DNA from: Tumebacillus_A lipolyticus
GTDB taxonomy: Bacteria > Bacillota > Bacilli > Tumebacillales > Tumebacillaceae
DNA: 64,000 nucleotides
NCBI RefSeq assembly: GCF_042682745.1
Contig: NZ_JBHUIO010000005.1
Span: 1,054,001 to 1,118,000 of the forward strand
Direction of reading: 5' to 3'
Numbering within the stretch: the stretch's first letter is position 1; every line of letters begins with the position of its first letter. The notes beneath the pieces are model-generated. The model searched no databases. It was not told the origin of the DNA and worked only from the letters and a program-made list of their open reading frames with translations. This document shows, piece after piece, positions 26,034 to 33,737 of this stretch. Position numbers and translations under genes: made by a program.

Positions 26034-26102
26034 ATGATTTGGATGGCTAAAAAAGTTTCTCGTGACGCCTATAAAAACCACTCCTGCGGCGGCGGTTGCT
26101 AG
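26034..26102 (+). CDS. Putative RiPP precursor peptide ending SCGGGC
   Basis: 22 codons: it begins MIWMAKKVSRD, continues AYKN and ends HSCGGGC then TAG. AAGGGAGGTGA, a near-perfect ribosome-binding site that overlaps the stop of the maturase gene, precedes the ATG; an internal ATG (codon 4) is an alternative. Two cysteines separated by three glycines at the very C-terminus, next to a His and Ser, could accept thioether or other crosslinks from the SPASM enzyme. A Lys/Arg-rich N-terminus would be the leader. No known precursor family is recognised. A terminator hairpin starts 4 nt after the stop. Confidence 0.75.
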   Translation: MIWMAKKVSRDAYKNHSCGGGC

Positions 26103-26105
26103 CCC

Positions 26106-26133
26106 AAAGCCCCCCAAGGGGGGCTTTCTTTCT
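26106..26133 (+). terminator. Hairpin between precursor peptide and exporter genes
   Basis: AAAGCCCCCC and GGGGGGCTTT pair around AA, followed by CTTTCT. The weak T-run suggests a partial terminator or mRNA-stabilising hairpin that lowers exporter relative to precursor expression. Confidence 0.75.
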
Positions 26134-26157
26134 ATCCTTATTGAGGAGGTTTCTTGA

Positions 26158-27396
26158 ATGAAAGCAAGTTGGAAGCGAGTCATGATCAGCCAAGATTACT
26201 TCCTCCTTCTGATCAGCCGGTTTATTTCGCAGTTGGGGGACAAAATGTTTATCCCCGCCATCCTCTGGCTCTCGTTGACCGGAGAGGACGGCTCTTCCCA
26301 AAGGTTGGGGATTGTCTCTGTCGCCTTGGTGATCGCTCCTCTCGTCAGCGCTCTCGTCGGCGTCTATGTGGATCGACTTCCGAAAAAAACGGTGATGATC
26401 GTCAGCGATTTACTTCGCTTCTTGCTTTGTGTCATGCTGTTTCTCAACCAATGGCAAGGAGGATATTTTTGGTTCCTCGTGGTTGGGGTGGTGCTGATCG
26501 AAATCATCGGGCAGTTTTTTGCTCTTTCGTCCGCCTCCATGCTCCCTTCTCTTGTCAAAAAAGAAGAATTGATCAAAGCGAACTCCTTTTTCTCCACCAC
26601 CGACACCCTCACATCGCTGATCGGATATTCGCTTGGCGGCGTTCTGATCACGTTGCTCGGCAGCAGCATGTTAATCCTGCTGAATGGCGTATCCTTTGCG
26701 CTTTCTGGTCTTCTTTTGGTAGGCTTGCCTAAAGCGATCGCCTCGATCGATAAACAAGTGCGAATTGGTTTTTTTCAAGAGTTCGCATCAGGTCTTCGAT
26801 TCACGTTTCGCAGTCGGCTTCTGCTCAATCTGCTGATGATGGGATTCATCTTAAACACGGTCTCAGCCTCACTAGAAATGCTGGTCACGATCTGGTCGTA
26901 CGATGTGCTTGATGTAGGCGCGACAGGGTATGGACTGTTGAATACCCTGATCATGGTTGGCGCGCTGGTCGGCGGCTTGTCGATGAATCTCTCCTTCATG
27001 AAACAGATCGGAGTCGCCAAACTATACTCGGGAATGACCGTCATCTTCGGCTCGCTTTTTGCCTTGATGGCTCTCTTTGATACCCTTTGGGTGAGCATGT
27101 GCGCCTTCCTGATGGTCGGCATCTGCTTTTCTGTCACGAGTGTCAGTTTCTCCACCTTGGTCATGACCCATGTGGGAAAAAGCGACCTCGGTAAAATATT
27201 CGGGCTGATCAACACCGTCTCACGAGGCGGCCAACCGATGGGGATCTCGTTGGTCACCGCCCTGTTGCTCTCCTATTCGGTGCATTCCATCCTCTTCAGC
27301 ATCGGTGCCATCATCGCGCTCGGAGGCGTGTACTTGCTGCTGGTGCTCGTGCCCACCGCCAAGAGCACTGCTGAGATTCGCAGTGGACTCAGCTAG
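26158..27396 (+). CDS. MFS transporter, probable exporter of the RiPP product
   Basis: 412 residues, 12 predicted helices, of the DHA3/MefA-like MFS_3 type: FISQLGDKMFIPAILWL near the N-terminus and the loop 2-3 motif VGVYVDRLPKKTVMIVSDLLRF. Members of this group export macrolides and peptides by proton antiport. GAGGAGG precedes the ATG. It lies 55 nt after the precursor gene on the same strand, with only a weak hairpin between, so export of or immunity to the modified peptide is the natural reading. A hairpin terminator follows. Confidence 0.88.
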   Translation: MKASWKRVMISQDYFLLLISRFISQLGDKMFIPAILWLSLTGEDGSSQRLGIVSVALVIAPLVSALVGVYVDRLPKKTVMIVSDLLRFLLCVMLFLNQWQGGYFWFLVVGVVLIEIIGQFFALSSASMLPSLVKKEELIKANSFFSTTDTLTSLIGYSLGGVLITLLGSSMLILLNGVSFALSGLLLVGLPKAIASIDKQVRIGFFQEFASGLRFTFRSRLLLNLLMMGFILNTVSASLEMLVTIWSYDVLDVGATGYGLLNTLIMVGALVGGLSMNLSFMKQIGVAKLYSGMTVIFGSLFALMALFDTLWVSMCAFLMVGICFSVTSVSFSTLVMTHVGKSDLGKIFGLINTVSRGGQPMGISLVTALLLSYSVHSILFSIGAIIALGGVYLLLVLVPTAKSTAEIRSGLS

Positions 27397-27438
27397 CGAT
27401 CTGCGATCTCCCTCCCTTCTCTCCACAATCGACGCTGC

Positions 27439-27479
27439 AGAAAGCGGCCCCTCAGAAGACGTTCCGGCGGCCGCTTTCT
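27439..27479 (+). terminator. Terminator-like hairpin ending the RiPP cassette
   Basis: AGAAAGCGGCC pairs with GGCCGCTTTCT, 11 bp, loop 19 nt, followed by a poor T-run. The rest of 27480-27732 shows no gene. Confidence 0.65.
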
Positions 27480-27732
27480 CGTCCCATTGGGAGTCGCTCC
27501 CTTCGCACCGATGCTTTTGGTCGGTCGTATCGCTGTCGCCGCTCTCCCGATAATCCCCACCAAAAGTCTTCCCGTCCCCTCGTGAACTCCCTGCTTCCTG
27601 CCAATCACATGCCTCCTATCCTTTCGCAGATCTCCTGCCTACCACCGCCGAGGACGTACCCCAATCTCGGCTGTGATCTCCACTTCCTCCCTTTTTTGAT
27701 TCTGCCCGCACGAAGTTCGTTGACTCGCTGCC

Positions 27733-27775
27733 AAAAAGTGTGCCAACTCTCCAGTGATTTCTCAACAAGAAACAG
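27733..27775 (+). repeat. Direct repeat copy B, right of the RiPP cassette
   Basis: AAAGTGTGCCAACTC and GATTTCTCAACAAG align with copy A at 24286-24331 in the same orientation with about three-quarters identity over 32 bases. It lies just upstream of the ABC-F promoter region (TATGAT near 27787), where TATTAGAT also occurs twice. Confidence 0.55.
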
Positions 27776-27838
27776 GTCAGAGATGGTATGATATTTTATT
27801 AGATATCCTTTATTAGATGATTTCGGAGGAAAGCGATC

Positions 27839-29398
27839 ATGAGTATTTTAAACGTTGAAAATATCGGTCACGGCTTCGGTGCACGCCACCTGTTCTCCGG
27901 CGTTTCCTTTCGCCTGTTAAACGGTGAGCACGTCGGGCTCGTCGGTGCGAACGGTACCGGCAAGACCACGCTGATGAGCATTTTGACCAGCAAGTTGCAA
28001 GCAGATCATGGCAAGCTCGAATGGTCGAATCGCGCTACCATCGGCTACCTCGACCAGCATGCGGAGCTCGTTCCTGGCAAGACGATCCGCGAAACGCTGA
28101 GCGATGCATTCAAGCCGCTCTTTGATATGGAGGCGGAGATCGGCACCATCGCCGAACAGATGGCAGATGCCGATCCGGACACGCTGGAAAAACTGCTCGA
28201 AGACATGGGTGAGATTCAAGACCGCTTGGAGAACAGCGGCTTCTATATGATCGATGCGAAGGTCGAGGAGATCGCCAAAGGGCTTGGCCTGACTGCTGTC
28301 GGGCTGGAGCGAGAAGTACAGGATCTCTCTGGCGGTCAGCGCACCAAAGTGCTGCTCGCCAAGCTTCTGCTTGAGAAGCCGAACGTTCTGCTCCTCGACG
28401 AGCCGACCAACTATCTGGACGTCGAGCATATCGAATGGCTGACCCACTATCTGCAAGACTATCCGTACGCCTTTATCCTGATCTCCCATGACGTGGAGTT
28501 TATGAACGATGTGGTCAACGTGGTGTACCACCTCGAAGGCGGCAAGCTCTCCCGCTATGCGGGCAACTATGAGAAATTTGTCGAAGTCTACCTCGCCAAG
28601 CGCGCCCAACAGGAAGATGCGTTCGAGCGTCAGCAGGAAGAGATTAAGCGGATGGAGATGTTTATCGCCAAGAACAAGGCGCGCGCCTCCACCTCCGGTC
28701 GCGCCAAGTCCCGCCAGAAGATGCTCGACAAGATCGACCGCCTCGAAAAGCCGGTCACCTATCCGCGCCCCAGCTTCCGCTTTCAGGAGACGCGCCTGTC
28801 TTCCAAGCTGGTCTTTGAAGCGAAAGACCTGCAGATCGGCTACAACCACCCGCTGTTGCCGCCGCTCTCCTTTACGCTTCAGCGCGGTGAGAAAGTGGCG
28901 ATCACCGGCATGAACGGGATGGGGAAATCGACGTTGATGAAGACGATCCTCGGCCTGATCCCTCCGCTGAGCGGCAGCATCGAGCGCGGCGACTATCTGG
29001 AGCCGGTCTACTTTGAGCAAGAGGTACAGCCGCGCTCCGGCGTGACGGCGCTGGAGGACGTGTGGGACTCGTTCCCGCACATGCAAAATCAGGATGTGCG
29101 CGCCAACCTCGCTCGCTGCGGGCTGGGCAACGAACACATCACGTCCAAGCTGACTGCGCTCTCCGGCGGTGAGCATGCGAAAGTTCGCCTTTGCAAGCTG
29201 ATGCTCACCGCTTCCAACTGGATTCTGTTTGACGAGCCGACCAACCACTTGGACGTCGCAGCCAAAGAGGAACTTGCACTCACCCTGAAGAACTATCGCG
29301 GCACCGTCCTGCTCGTCTGCCATGAACCTGAGTTTTATAAAGATTGGGTCACCACCGTCTGGAATGTTGAAGACTGGGCGAAACAACTGCAAAAATAG
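27839..29398 (+). CDS. ABC-F family ATPase (YkpA/YbiT-like)
   Basis: 519 residues. Two ATPase domains without membrane segments: first Walker A GANGTGKTT, signature LSGGQ, Walker B VLLLDEPTNYLD; second Walker A GMNGMGKST, LSGGE and ILFDEPTNHLD. The inter-domain linker (about 240-330) is charged, RRAQQ-like, and includes KNKARASTSGRAKSRQK. ABC-F proteins act on the ribosomal E-site region, as translation factors or antibiotic-protection factors. The overall layout matches the housekeeping YkpA/YbiT group more than Vga/Lsa-type resistance factors. GGAGG precedes the ATG; no leader ORF is seen. A strong terminator follows. Confidence 0.92.
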   Translation: MSILNVENIGHGFGARHLFSGVSFRLLNGEHVGLVGANGTGKTTLMSILTSKLQADHGKLEWSNRATIGYLDQHAELVPGKTIRETLSDAFKPLFDMEAEIGTIAEQMADADPDTLEKLLEDMGEIQDRLENSGFYMIDAKVEEIAKGLGLTAVGLEREVQDLSGGQRTKVLLAKLLLEKPNVLLLDEPTNYLDVEHIEWLTHYLQDYPYAFILISHDVEFMNDVVNVVYHLEGGKLSRYAGNYEKFVEVYLAKRAQQEDAFERQQEEIKRMEMFIAKNKARASTSGRAKSRQKMLDKIDRLEKPVTYPRPSFRFQETRLSSKLVFEAKDLQIGYNHPLLPPLSFTLQRGEKVAITGMNGMGKSTLMKTILGLIPPLSGSIERGDYLEPVYFEQEVQPRSGVTALEDVWDSFPHMQNQDVRANLARCGLGNEHITSKLTALSGGEHAKVRLCKLMLTASNWILFDEPTNHLDVAAKEELALTLKNYRGTVLLVCHEPEFYKDWVTTVWNVEDWAKQLQK

Positions 29399-29426
29399 AG
29401 GGAAGCCTGTTGGCTTCCCTCTATTT
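29393..29426. terminator. Intrinsic terminator of the ABC-F gene
   Basis: AAATAGAGGGAAGCC and GGCTTCCCTCTATTT form a 15-bp stem around TGTT; the 5' arm includes the stop codon. The 29427-29593 stretch shows no gene. Confidence 0.92.
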
Positions 29427-29593
29427 GTAATAAAGTGCGCTCATCCAAACCGATGTTATATGCGAAACATCCCCCCATGATTCCCTTTTCAATCATGCAT
29501 TCTTCATGCTCCAGTAAAATCGTTCGTTTATCCGAGAGGAGAGGATTCAAACCTGCGTCTGGTTATCCCCTAACGATTTTCAAGACTTTGTTT

Positions 29594-30106
29594 CTATTTC
29601 CCATTTTTCACATGTACGCCTTGCTCACTCAGATAACCGTCTATCAATTCTTTTATTTCCTCCAAAGTTGCTCTCGATGTCCTATACATTCTTAGTCCAT
29701 TTTCATCTCCAACTGTTATTACTTGGCTTTGCTCATAGTCAGCACCTTGTAGTGGTAGTACAACAAGTTCAGGTTGTAACTTTGCTGAACCTGTATCACT
29801 TGGACTCACCCTCACTATTGTACCTGGGTTGACTTTAAAAACCATTGTCTGAACCGAATCTGTATATTGAGCAGGAGTTTCTCGTATCCCTTTATAGGTT
29901 CCTTTTACATCATCTAGTGCTTCTTCAACTAAGCTGACCAAATCTGGAACAATTGGATTGTCGGAGGGGAGATCATATTTTTCTTTCTCATAATAAATTG
30001 TGATCTTTTCAGGATCTGACAATTTATTTGAAAAAGGGTCAATAAAAAAATATATCAAGATAATCCCAATGATAATAAGAGTGAATATGGATGACCTTCG
30101 ATTCAT
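29594..30106 (-). CDS. Membrane-anchored extracytoplasmic protein, unknown (AT-rich island)
   Basis: 170 residues. A short basic N-terminus and one TM helix (about 7-25) are followed by an extracytoplasmic domain: EKITIYYEKEKYDLPSDNPIVPDLVSLVEEALDDV, a beta-rich middle (TMVFKVNPGTIVRVSPSD) and a C-terminal helix. No family recognised. Base composition is clearly AT-richer than in surrounding genes. It lies 65 nt after the gene for the secreted caspase-fold-like protein on the same strand, so the two are probably co-transcribed and the product may be its partner, inhibitor or immunity factor. No close Shine-Dalgarno optimum is visible; GGGAGCGTGG precedes the ATG. Confidence 0.7.
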   Translation of the reverse strand: MNRRSSIFTLIIIGIILIYFFIDPFSNKLSDPEKITIYYEKEKYDLPSDNPIVPDLVSLVEEALDDVKGTYKGIRETPAQYTDSVQTMVFKVNPGTIVRVSPSDTGSAKLQPELVVLPLQGADYEQSQVITVGDENGLRMYRTSRATLEEIKELIDGYLSEQGVHVKNGK

Positions 30107-30125
30107 TCGCCACGCTCCCTTCGAA

Positions 30126-30159
30126 AGATCTAGCTATACAAACATGTATAACTAGATCT
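30126..30159. repeat. Inverted repeat between the two AT-rich-island genes
   Basis: AGATCTAG-C-TATAC and GTATA-A-CTAGATCT pair around AAACAT. On the minus strand only a TTTCG follows, so it is at best a weak terminator. Confidence 0.6.
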
Positions 30160-30171
30160 TGTTCAGATTGT

Positions 30172-31779
30172 TTATTTTTTTGAAGATCCCTCCAATATGC
30201 TATCTTCATCAATGACAAAACGATTAGATGCTTTTAACAACGGCTCTTCATCTAGAATTTGACCATTATGAGCGTCGATGTAAATATCCCCCTGATTTGT
30301 ACTGACCTTCCACGCGGGAGACAATTCTTCCTGATCAACCATAAATGGCTTTGACCAATAGACAAGCTCAACATTTCGGAACTCAATCTCTTTCTCTGCA
30401 ATACCTTTCATTTTCTTTGGTAAGTTCTTTTTCGCTAGTTCAATTACCCTCTCCTCATTGATAGAATCTTTAATAGAATTCTCCACTTTAGAGTCAACCT
30501 GTGTCCAGTTTCTAAAATAAAAACGAATCCCACTATTATCAACAAGAAGGGTGATAGCGTCCCCCATTTCCCCCGAGATTGGAACCCCCTCGAAGTTGTG
30601 TTGATATTTTATCTGATAGGCATATACCTGCTCCTGATTTCCTTCTTGTTGGACCATTTTAAATGGGATTACTTCTTTCAGCAAAGCATCACTGGGTAGT
30701 CCTCCATGTTCATTTATGAACTCTTCCGCTTTCTTTACCGCGGTTTCTTCTCCGAAGTTCACACTTTCAAGACTATTTCCTCTAGTTTCAAAGAGTATCG
30801 CTCCTGAAGGATAAACACTTAAATCTGAAAGGCCGTCGCTATAAACTATTGAACCAAACTCAGATCCACCTAATTCCTTGAATTTACCCTTGAATATTTT
30901 ATCCAAAAGTTTCGTGTAGTCTAGTTTTTCATGTTTGATTTTCAACTTACCTAACGGTCTGTTTTTTTCTTCTACATCTTTAATCATTGATCCACTCTTT
31001 GAAACGTCTAAATAGTAACTGCCTGCCCCGGACCAATGATAGATATCGCTTGTTCCTGAAATATCTGCAGTAGCACCTGTACTTACGAAGTGAAAATAGT
31101 CTCTCTCATTTCCTTTGTGACCTGTTATTGCCCAGTTGGGTTCCTGACATAAGACATTTGCATTGATCCAAGCATTAATCATCGTCTCAGGAGTTCTATT
31201 AATTCCCATAAATCTAATTTGAAAGGAGTTGATTACCGAATCATCTTTTGTTTCATAAGAAATTCCTTTGTATCCAAAAATGTGATGAACACCATTTGCT
31301 AGTGTTCTCCCCCAACCATTTTGAACTAAATCATCACAAGACATAAAGACTGCCCACTCTAAATCATGGTCAACAGTATCATCCCACCCTATCCATTGAC
31401 TACCGATCGTATTCCAGTCTACATAATTTATTCGCGGGTTTGGGTTTGTTGTTCTATATTGAGCCAAACACAATCGACCTAAGATGCTTCCGTGACCCGT
31501 AAACATTAATATATCACTTTTATTTCCATAATTAACAAAATCCGTATCCCAAACGTTACTATCGTAGAATTCCTTGGTTAAAGACCAGTTTGAATTTGAA
31601 AGCAAATTATTCCGAAAAACATAGGCATCATCGTTGTCAAGATTCCCCATCGTTGGCGCGTCATATTTTGAAACCCCGAGTACAGTAAATGTACCTCCTG
31701 CACTTACGCTATCTGCAGTCATTGTAGCGGCTACTAAAAAAACGACTGAGCCAAAAGTCCATTGTTTTTTTCTGTTCAC
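30172..31779 (-). CDS. Secreted protein with caspase-clan-like domain (DUF6345-like) and C-terminal PepSY/YycI-like region
   Basis: 535 residues, starting MNRKK with a Sec signal peptide (about 1-27). Residues about 30-240 look like a caspase/gingipain-type fold as in DUF6345 proteins: a hydrophobic strand ending in His-Gly (ILMFTGHGS, H96) and a later strand ending in Cys (WAVFMSCDDL, C148), the His/Cys dyad layout of clan CD peptidases. The C-terminal 200 residues contain VPISGEMGDAITLLVDN and AWKVSTNQGDIYIDAHNGQIL, typical of PepSY/YycI-like modules. The gene is AT-rich, unlike its surroundings, suggesting transfer. Start ATG follows AGAAGGAGAG. Proteolytic activity is inferred, not shown. 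Confidence 0.75.
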   Translation of the reverse strand: MNRKKQWTFGSVVFLVAATMTADSVSAGGTFTVLGVSKYDAPTMGNLDNDDAYVFRNNLLSNSNWSLTKEFYDSNVWDTDFVNYGNKSDILMFTGHGSILGRLCLAQYRTTNPNPRINYVDWNTIGSQWIGWDDTVDHDLEWAVFMSCDDLVQNGWGRTLANGVHHIFGYKGISYETKDDSVINSFQIRFMGINRTPETMINAWINANVLCQEPNWAITGHKGNERDYFHFVSTGATADISGTSDIYHWSGAGSYYLDVSKSGSMIKDVEEKNRPLGKLKIKHEKLDYTKLLDKIFKGKFKELGGSEFGSIVYSDGLSDLSVYPSGAILFETRGNSLESVNFGEETAVKKAEEFINEHGGLPSDALLKEVIPFKMVQQEGNQEQVYAYQIKYQHNFEGVPISGEMGDAITLLVDNSGIRFYFRNWTQVDSKVENSIKDSINEERVIELAKKNLPKKMKGIAEKEIEFRNVELVYWSKPFMVDQEELSPAWKVSTNQGDIYIDAHNGQILDEEPLLKASNRFVIDEDSILEGSSKK

Positions 31780-32237
31780 AATTCACAACTCTCCTTCTCC
31801 CATTTTTGCTCATAATAACATATTTATTACAAATGGAAAATGTTTTTTATTTTATACTTTTATAATGCACCGTTCTATGTATATCAACGGCCGGCAAATA
31901 TTATTTCATAAGAAACCGAGTCCTCTTTTAGATGAACCCCTTACAACACAAAAAAACGACAGGATTTCTCCTATCGGCACGAATAACGGATTCCAAGGAT
32001 GATGAGTATACAACCTTTTCGAACTATAATTCTCTTGATTAACTACCCTTGCTTCTTTAGTTTTACTTTTGCGTAAAGTGACTCGAATATTGGACAAAAG
32101 AAAAACCTCTCATGTTTCGCCATCAGGAAGTTATGACACTTGATTCACCACAACAAACCAGCCTATTCGTCAAATCGAACTAATCATTTCCTCGTTTAAT
32201 TCGTTGGAAGGGAACTCTCTAAAGGAACCCCATTTCC

Positions 32238-32415
32238 TTACGCTTGCTTCTGCAACTCGCTCTTATCATATATACCACGGCCTAGCCCGCCTTTGCATTC
32301 AAAGATTCGGATCGATTTCACCTTGCGCAAGTCGATCAGGGTGAACCAGCACCGGGTGTTGGTCGGCAAGGGGATCACCTCGAAATACACACCATCATTC
32401 GACTCTAGCTATCGA
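32238..32415 (-). pseudogene. Remnant of the 3' end of an unidentified gene
   Basis: An open minus-strand stretch of about 57 codons without a start, reading VYFEVIPLPTNTRCW and later RIFECKGGLGRGIY before TAA at 32240-32238. Its GC-rich codon use matches the main chromosome and not the AT-rich DNA around it. It looks like debris of a native gene cut by insertion of the island. The rest of 31790-32237 shows no supported gene. Confidence 0.45.
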
Positions 32416-32441
32416 CGATTTCGACTCTAGCTATCGACGAT
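32398..32441. repeat. Tandem duplication of a 22-bp unit
   Basis: TTCGACTCTAGCTATCGACG plus AT occurs twice in direct succession (32398-32419, 32420-32441), at the broken 5' end of the gene remnant. Confidence 0.9.
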
Positions 32442-32502
32442 AAAGTGTACTTACTCTTCGCTTGCATGAACTTAAAAGCTAGCGAATTGTATAGGTATAT
32501 AT

Positions 32503-32540
32503 GAAAAAAGATAAGGCATAAAGCCCGCGTTATCTTTTTG
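32503..32540. terminator. Terminator-like hairpin at the island edge
   Basis: AAAAAGATAA pairs with TTATCTTTTT, with an inner GGC/GCC helix; usable on both strands. Confidence 0.7.
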
Positions 32541-32752
32541 CGAATTTGACTGCAGTCCGAAAATAGCGGAAATCCTGCATGCCTCCCTTTTTCATCCGAT
32601 GTCTCCCCAACTTTTTCATCGCGCACTCCCTTCTTGACTTCCCACTGCGAAATGCGCAACACTGAGATCAATCTCGCTCCACGCTCCAGCTGCGAGAACA
32701 TTGATCATCCGAGCGAGAAGTTGCAAAAATCTTCAGGAATCGGGGTGTTGTG

Positions 32753-33184
32753 ATGAAATCTTTTCAACCCAAAGCGATCCGCTATGCACATCCGGACGAA
32801 ACGCTCGATGCGTCCGTGTTTCTCTCCTTGGCCAATGAGGTTTGGCCTGGCGACTATCGGGTCGAATCGGTGGCGCAGGCGTTGGCGAAGACGATCAATT
32901 TCACCGCCTGGGATGGGCAGCGATTGATCGGCTGTGCACGGCTCTTGACCGATGGATATTTTTTTGGCACGATCCCCGAAATTTTGGTGCATCCAGCCTA
33001 TCAAGGTCGCGGCATCGGCAAACGACTGATGGAGTCTGTCTGGGAGCTCTCCCCCACCTCGCTCTTTTTTGGCGCCCAACCTGGAAACGAACCATTCTTT
33101 GAAAAGCTGGGTTATACAAAATCGATACAATCCTATCACCAGAAAAAGAAGCGCAGGGGTTCCACCTCGCCAACCGATCTGTAA
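32753..33184 (+). CDS. GNAT-family N-acetyltransferase
   Basis: 143 residues, a single minimal GNAT domain. The acetyl-CoA loop is PEILVHPAYQGRGIGKRLMESVWE (QGRGIG at about 84-89), preceded by IGCARLLTDGYFFGTI, and the end has PFFEKLGYTKS. Related short GNATs act on small amines or are of unknown use. The start is ATG 32753 after GGGGTG; a GTG directly before it is also in frame. It lies at the right edge of the AT-rich island but has host-like codon use. A terminator follows at 33341. Confidence 0.85.
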   Translation: MKSFQPKAIRYAHPDETLDASVFLSLANEVWPGDYRVESVAQALAKTINFTAWDGQRLIGCARLLTDGYFFGTIPEILVHPAYQGRGIGKRLMESVWELSPTSLFFGAQPGNEPFFEKLGYTKSIQSYHQKKKRRGSTSPTDL

Positions 33185-33340
33185 GTTCCCTGCCCACAAT
33201 CGAATCCTCTCAGCTTGTGGTTGAAGAGCAAGAATCTGGCGAACGATTCCCTGCCATGCTATTGAACACGATTTATCTGGAGCGACTGCAAGAGATGTAG
33301 GCAACCCTTTCCTACCTCCCGTTTACCGCTCCAGCATGAA

Positions 33341-33386
33341 AAAACGACACTTGCCTCTGCCTTTTGGGCGTGCGAGTGTCGTTTTG
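33341..33386 (+). terminator. Intrinsic terminator after the GNAT gene
   Basis: AAAACGACACT pairs with AGTGTCGTTTT around a long loop. The 33185-33340 and 33387-33499 stretches show no gene. Confidence 0.75.
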
Positions 33387-33499
33387 TGCATCTGTGCTCG
33401 CCTCAAGCTGCGAGCTCCTGCAATCCGTTTCGGTTGATCGACATGCAGTCAGTACATGGAACTAGTTTTGCTCGACCATGCAACGAGTCGATCGCACTT

Positions 33500-33697
33500 T
33501 TACTCGATGATCGTCTTCACTCGCCCCACCTGTCCATCTTGCAATCGGACTTTGATGCCGTGAGGGTGCGTCGGCGAGTTGGTCAGGATGTCTTTTACAA
33601 TCCCTCGCGTCGTCTTGCCTGTGCGTTGATCCTGTTTCAAAACGATGTCCACCTGAAGGCCTGGATGGATGTCTTTGCGATTTTGTCCGCTCTTCAT
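33500..33697 (-). CDS. ywbE: YwbE-family small protein
   Basis: 65 residues. The sequence NRKDIHPGLQVDIVLKQDQR with TRGIVKDILTNSP and HGIKVRLQDGQVGRVK is the YwbE pattern, a short conserved Bacillota protein of unknown function that resembles a small beta-barrel (KOW-like). GGAAGGAG precedes the ATG. It lies 40 nt downstream of the end of the DEAD-box helicase gene on the same strand, so it may share its transcript; a nucleic-acid-related role would fit but is inference. Confidence 0.93.
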   Translation of the reverse strand: MKSGQNRKDIHPGLQVDIVLKQDQRTGKTTRGIVKDILTNSPTHPHGIKVRLQDGQVGRVKTIIE

Positions 33698-33737
33698 ATC
33701 CTCACTCCTTCCTCGATCTAGTTGAGGTCAACTGCGA

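Noticed and set aside
27839..29398. ABC-F gene as a dedicated immunity factor of the RiPP cassette
   Set aside because: The protein resembles the housekeeping YkpA/YbiT group, has its own promoter region and a terminator-like hairpin separates it; proximity alone is not enough.
31634..32002. 122-residue plus-strand ORF
   Set aside because: Overlaps the signal-peptide region of the minus-strand caspase-like gene; no ribosome-binding site and no recognisable domain.
32405..32701. 98-residue minus-strand ORF in the AT-rich island edge
   Set aside because: No ribosome-binding site, runs through a terminator hairpin and ends inside a tandem duplication.
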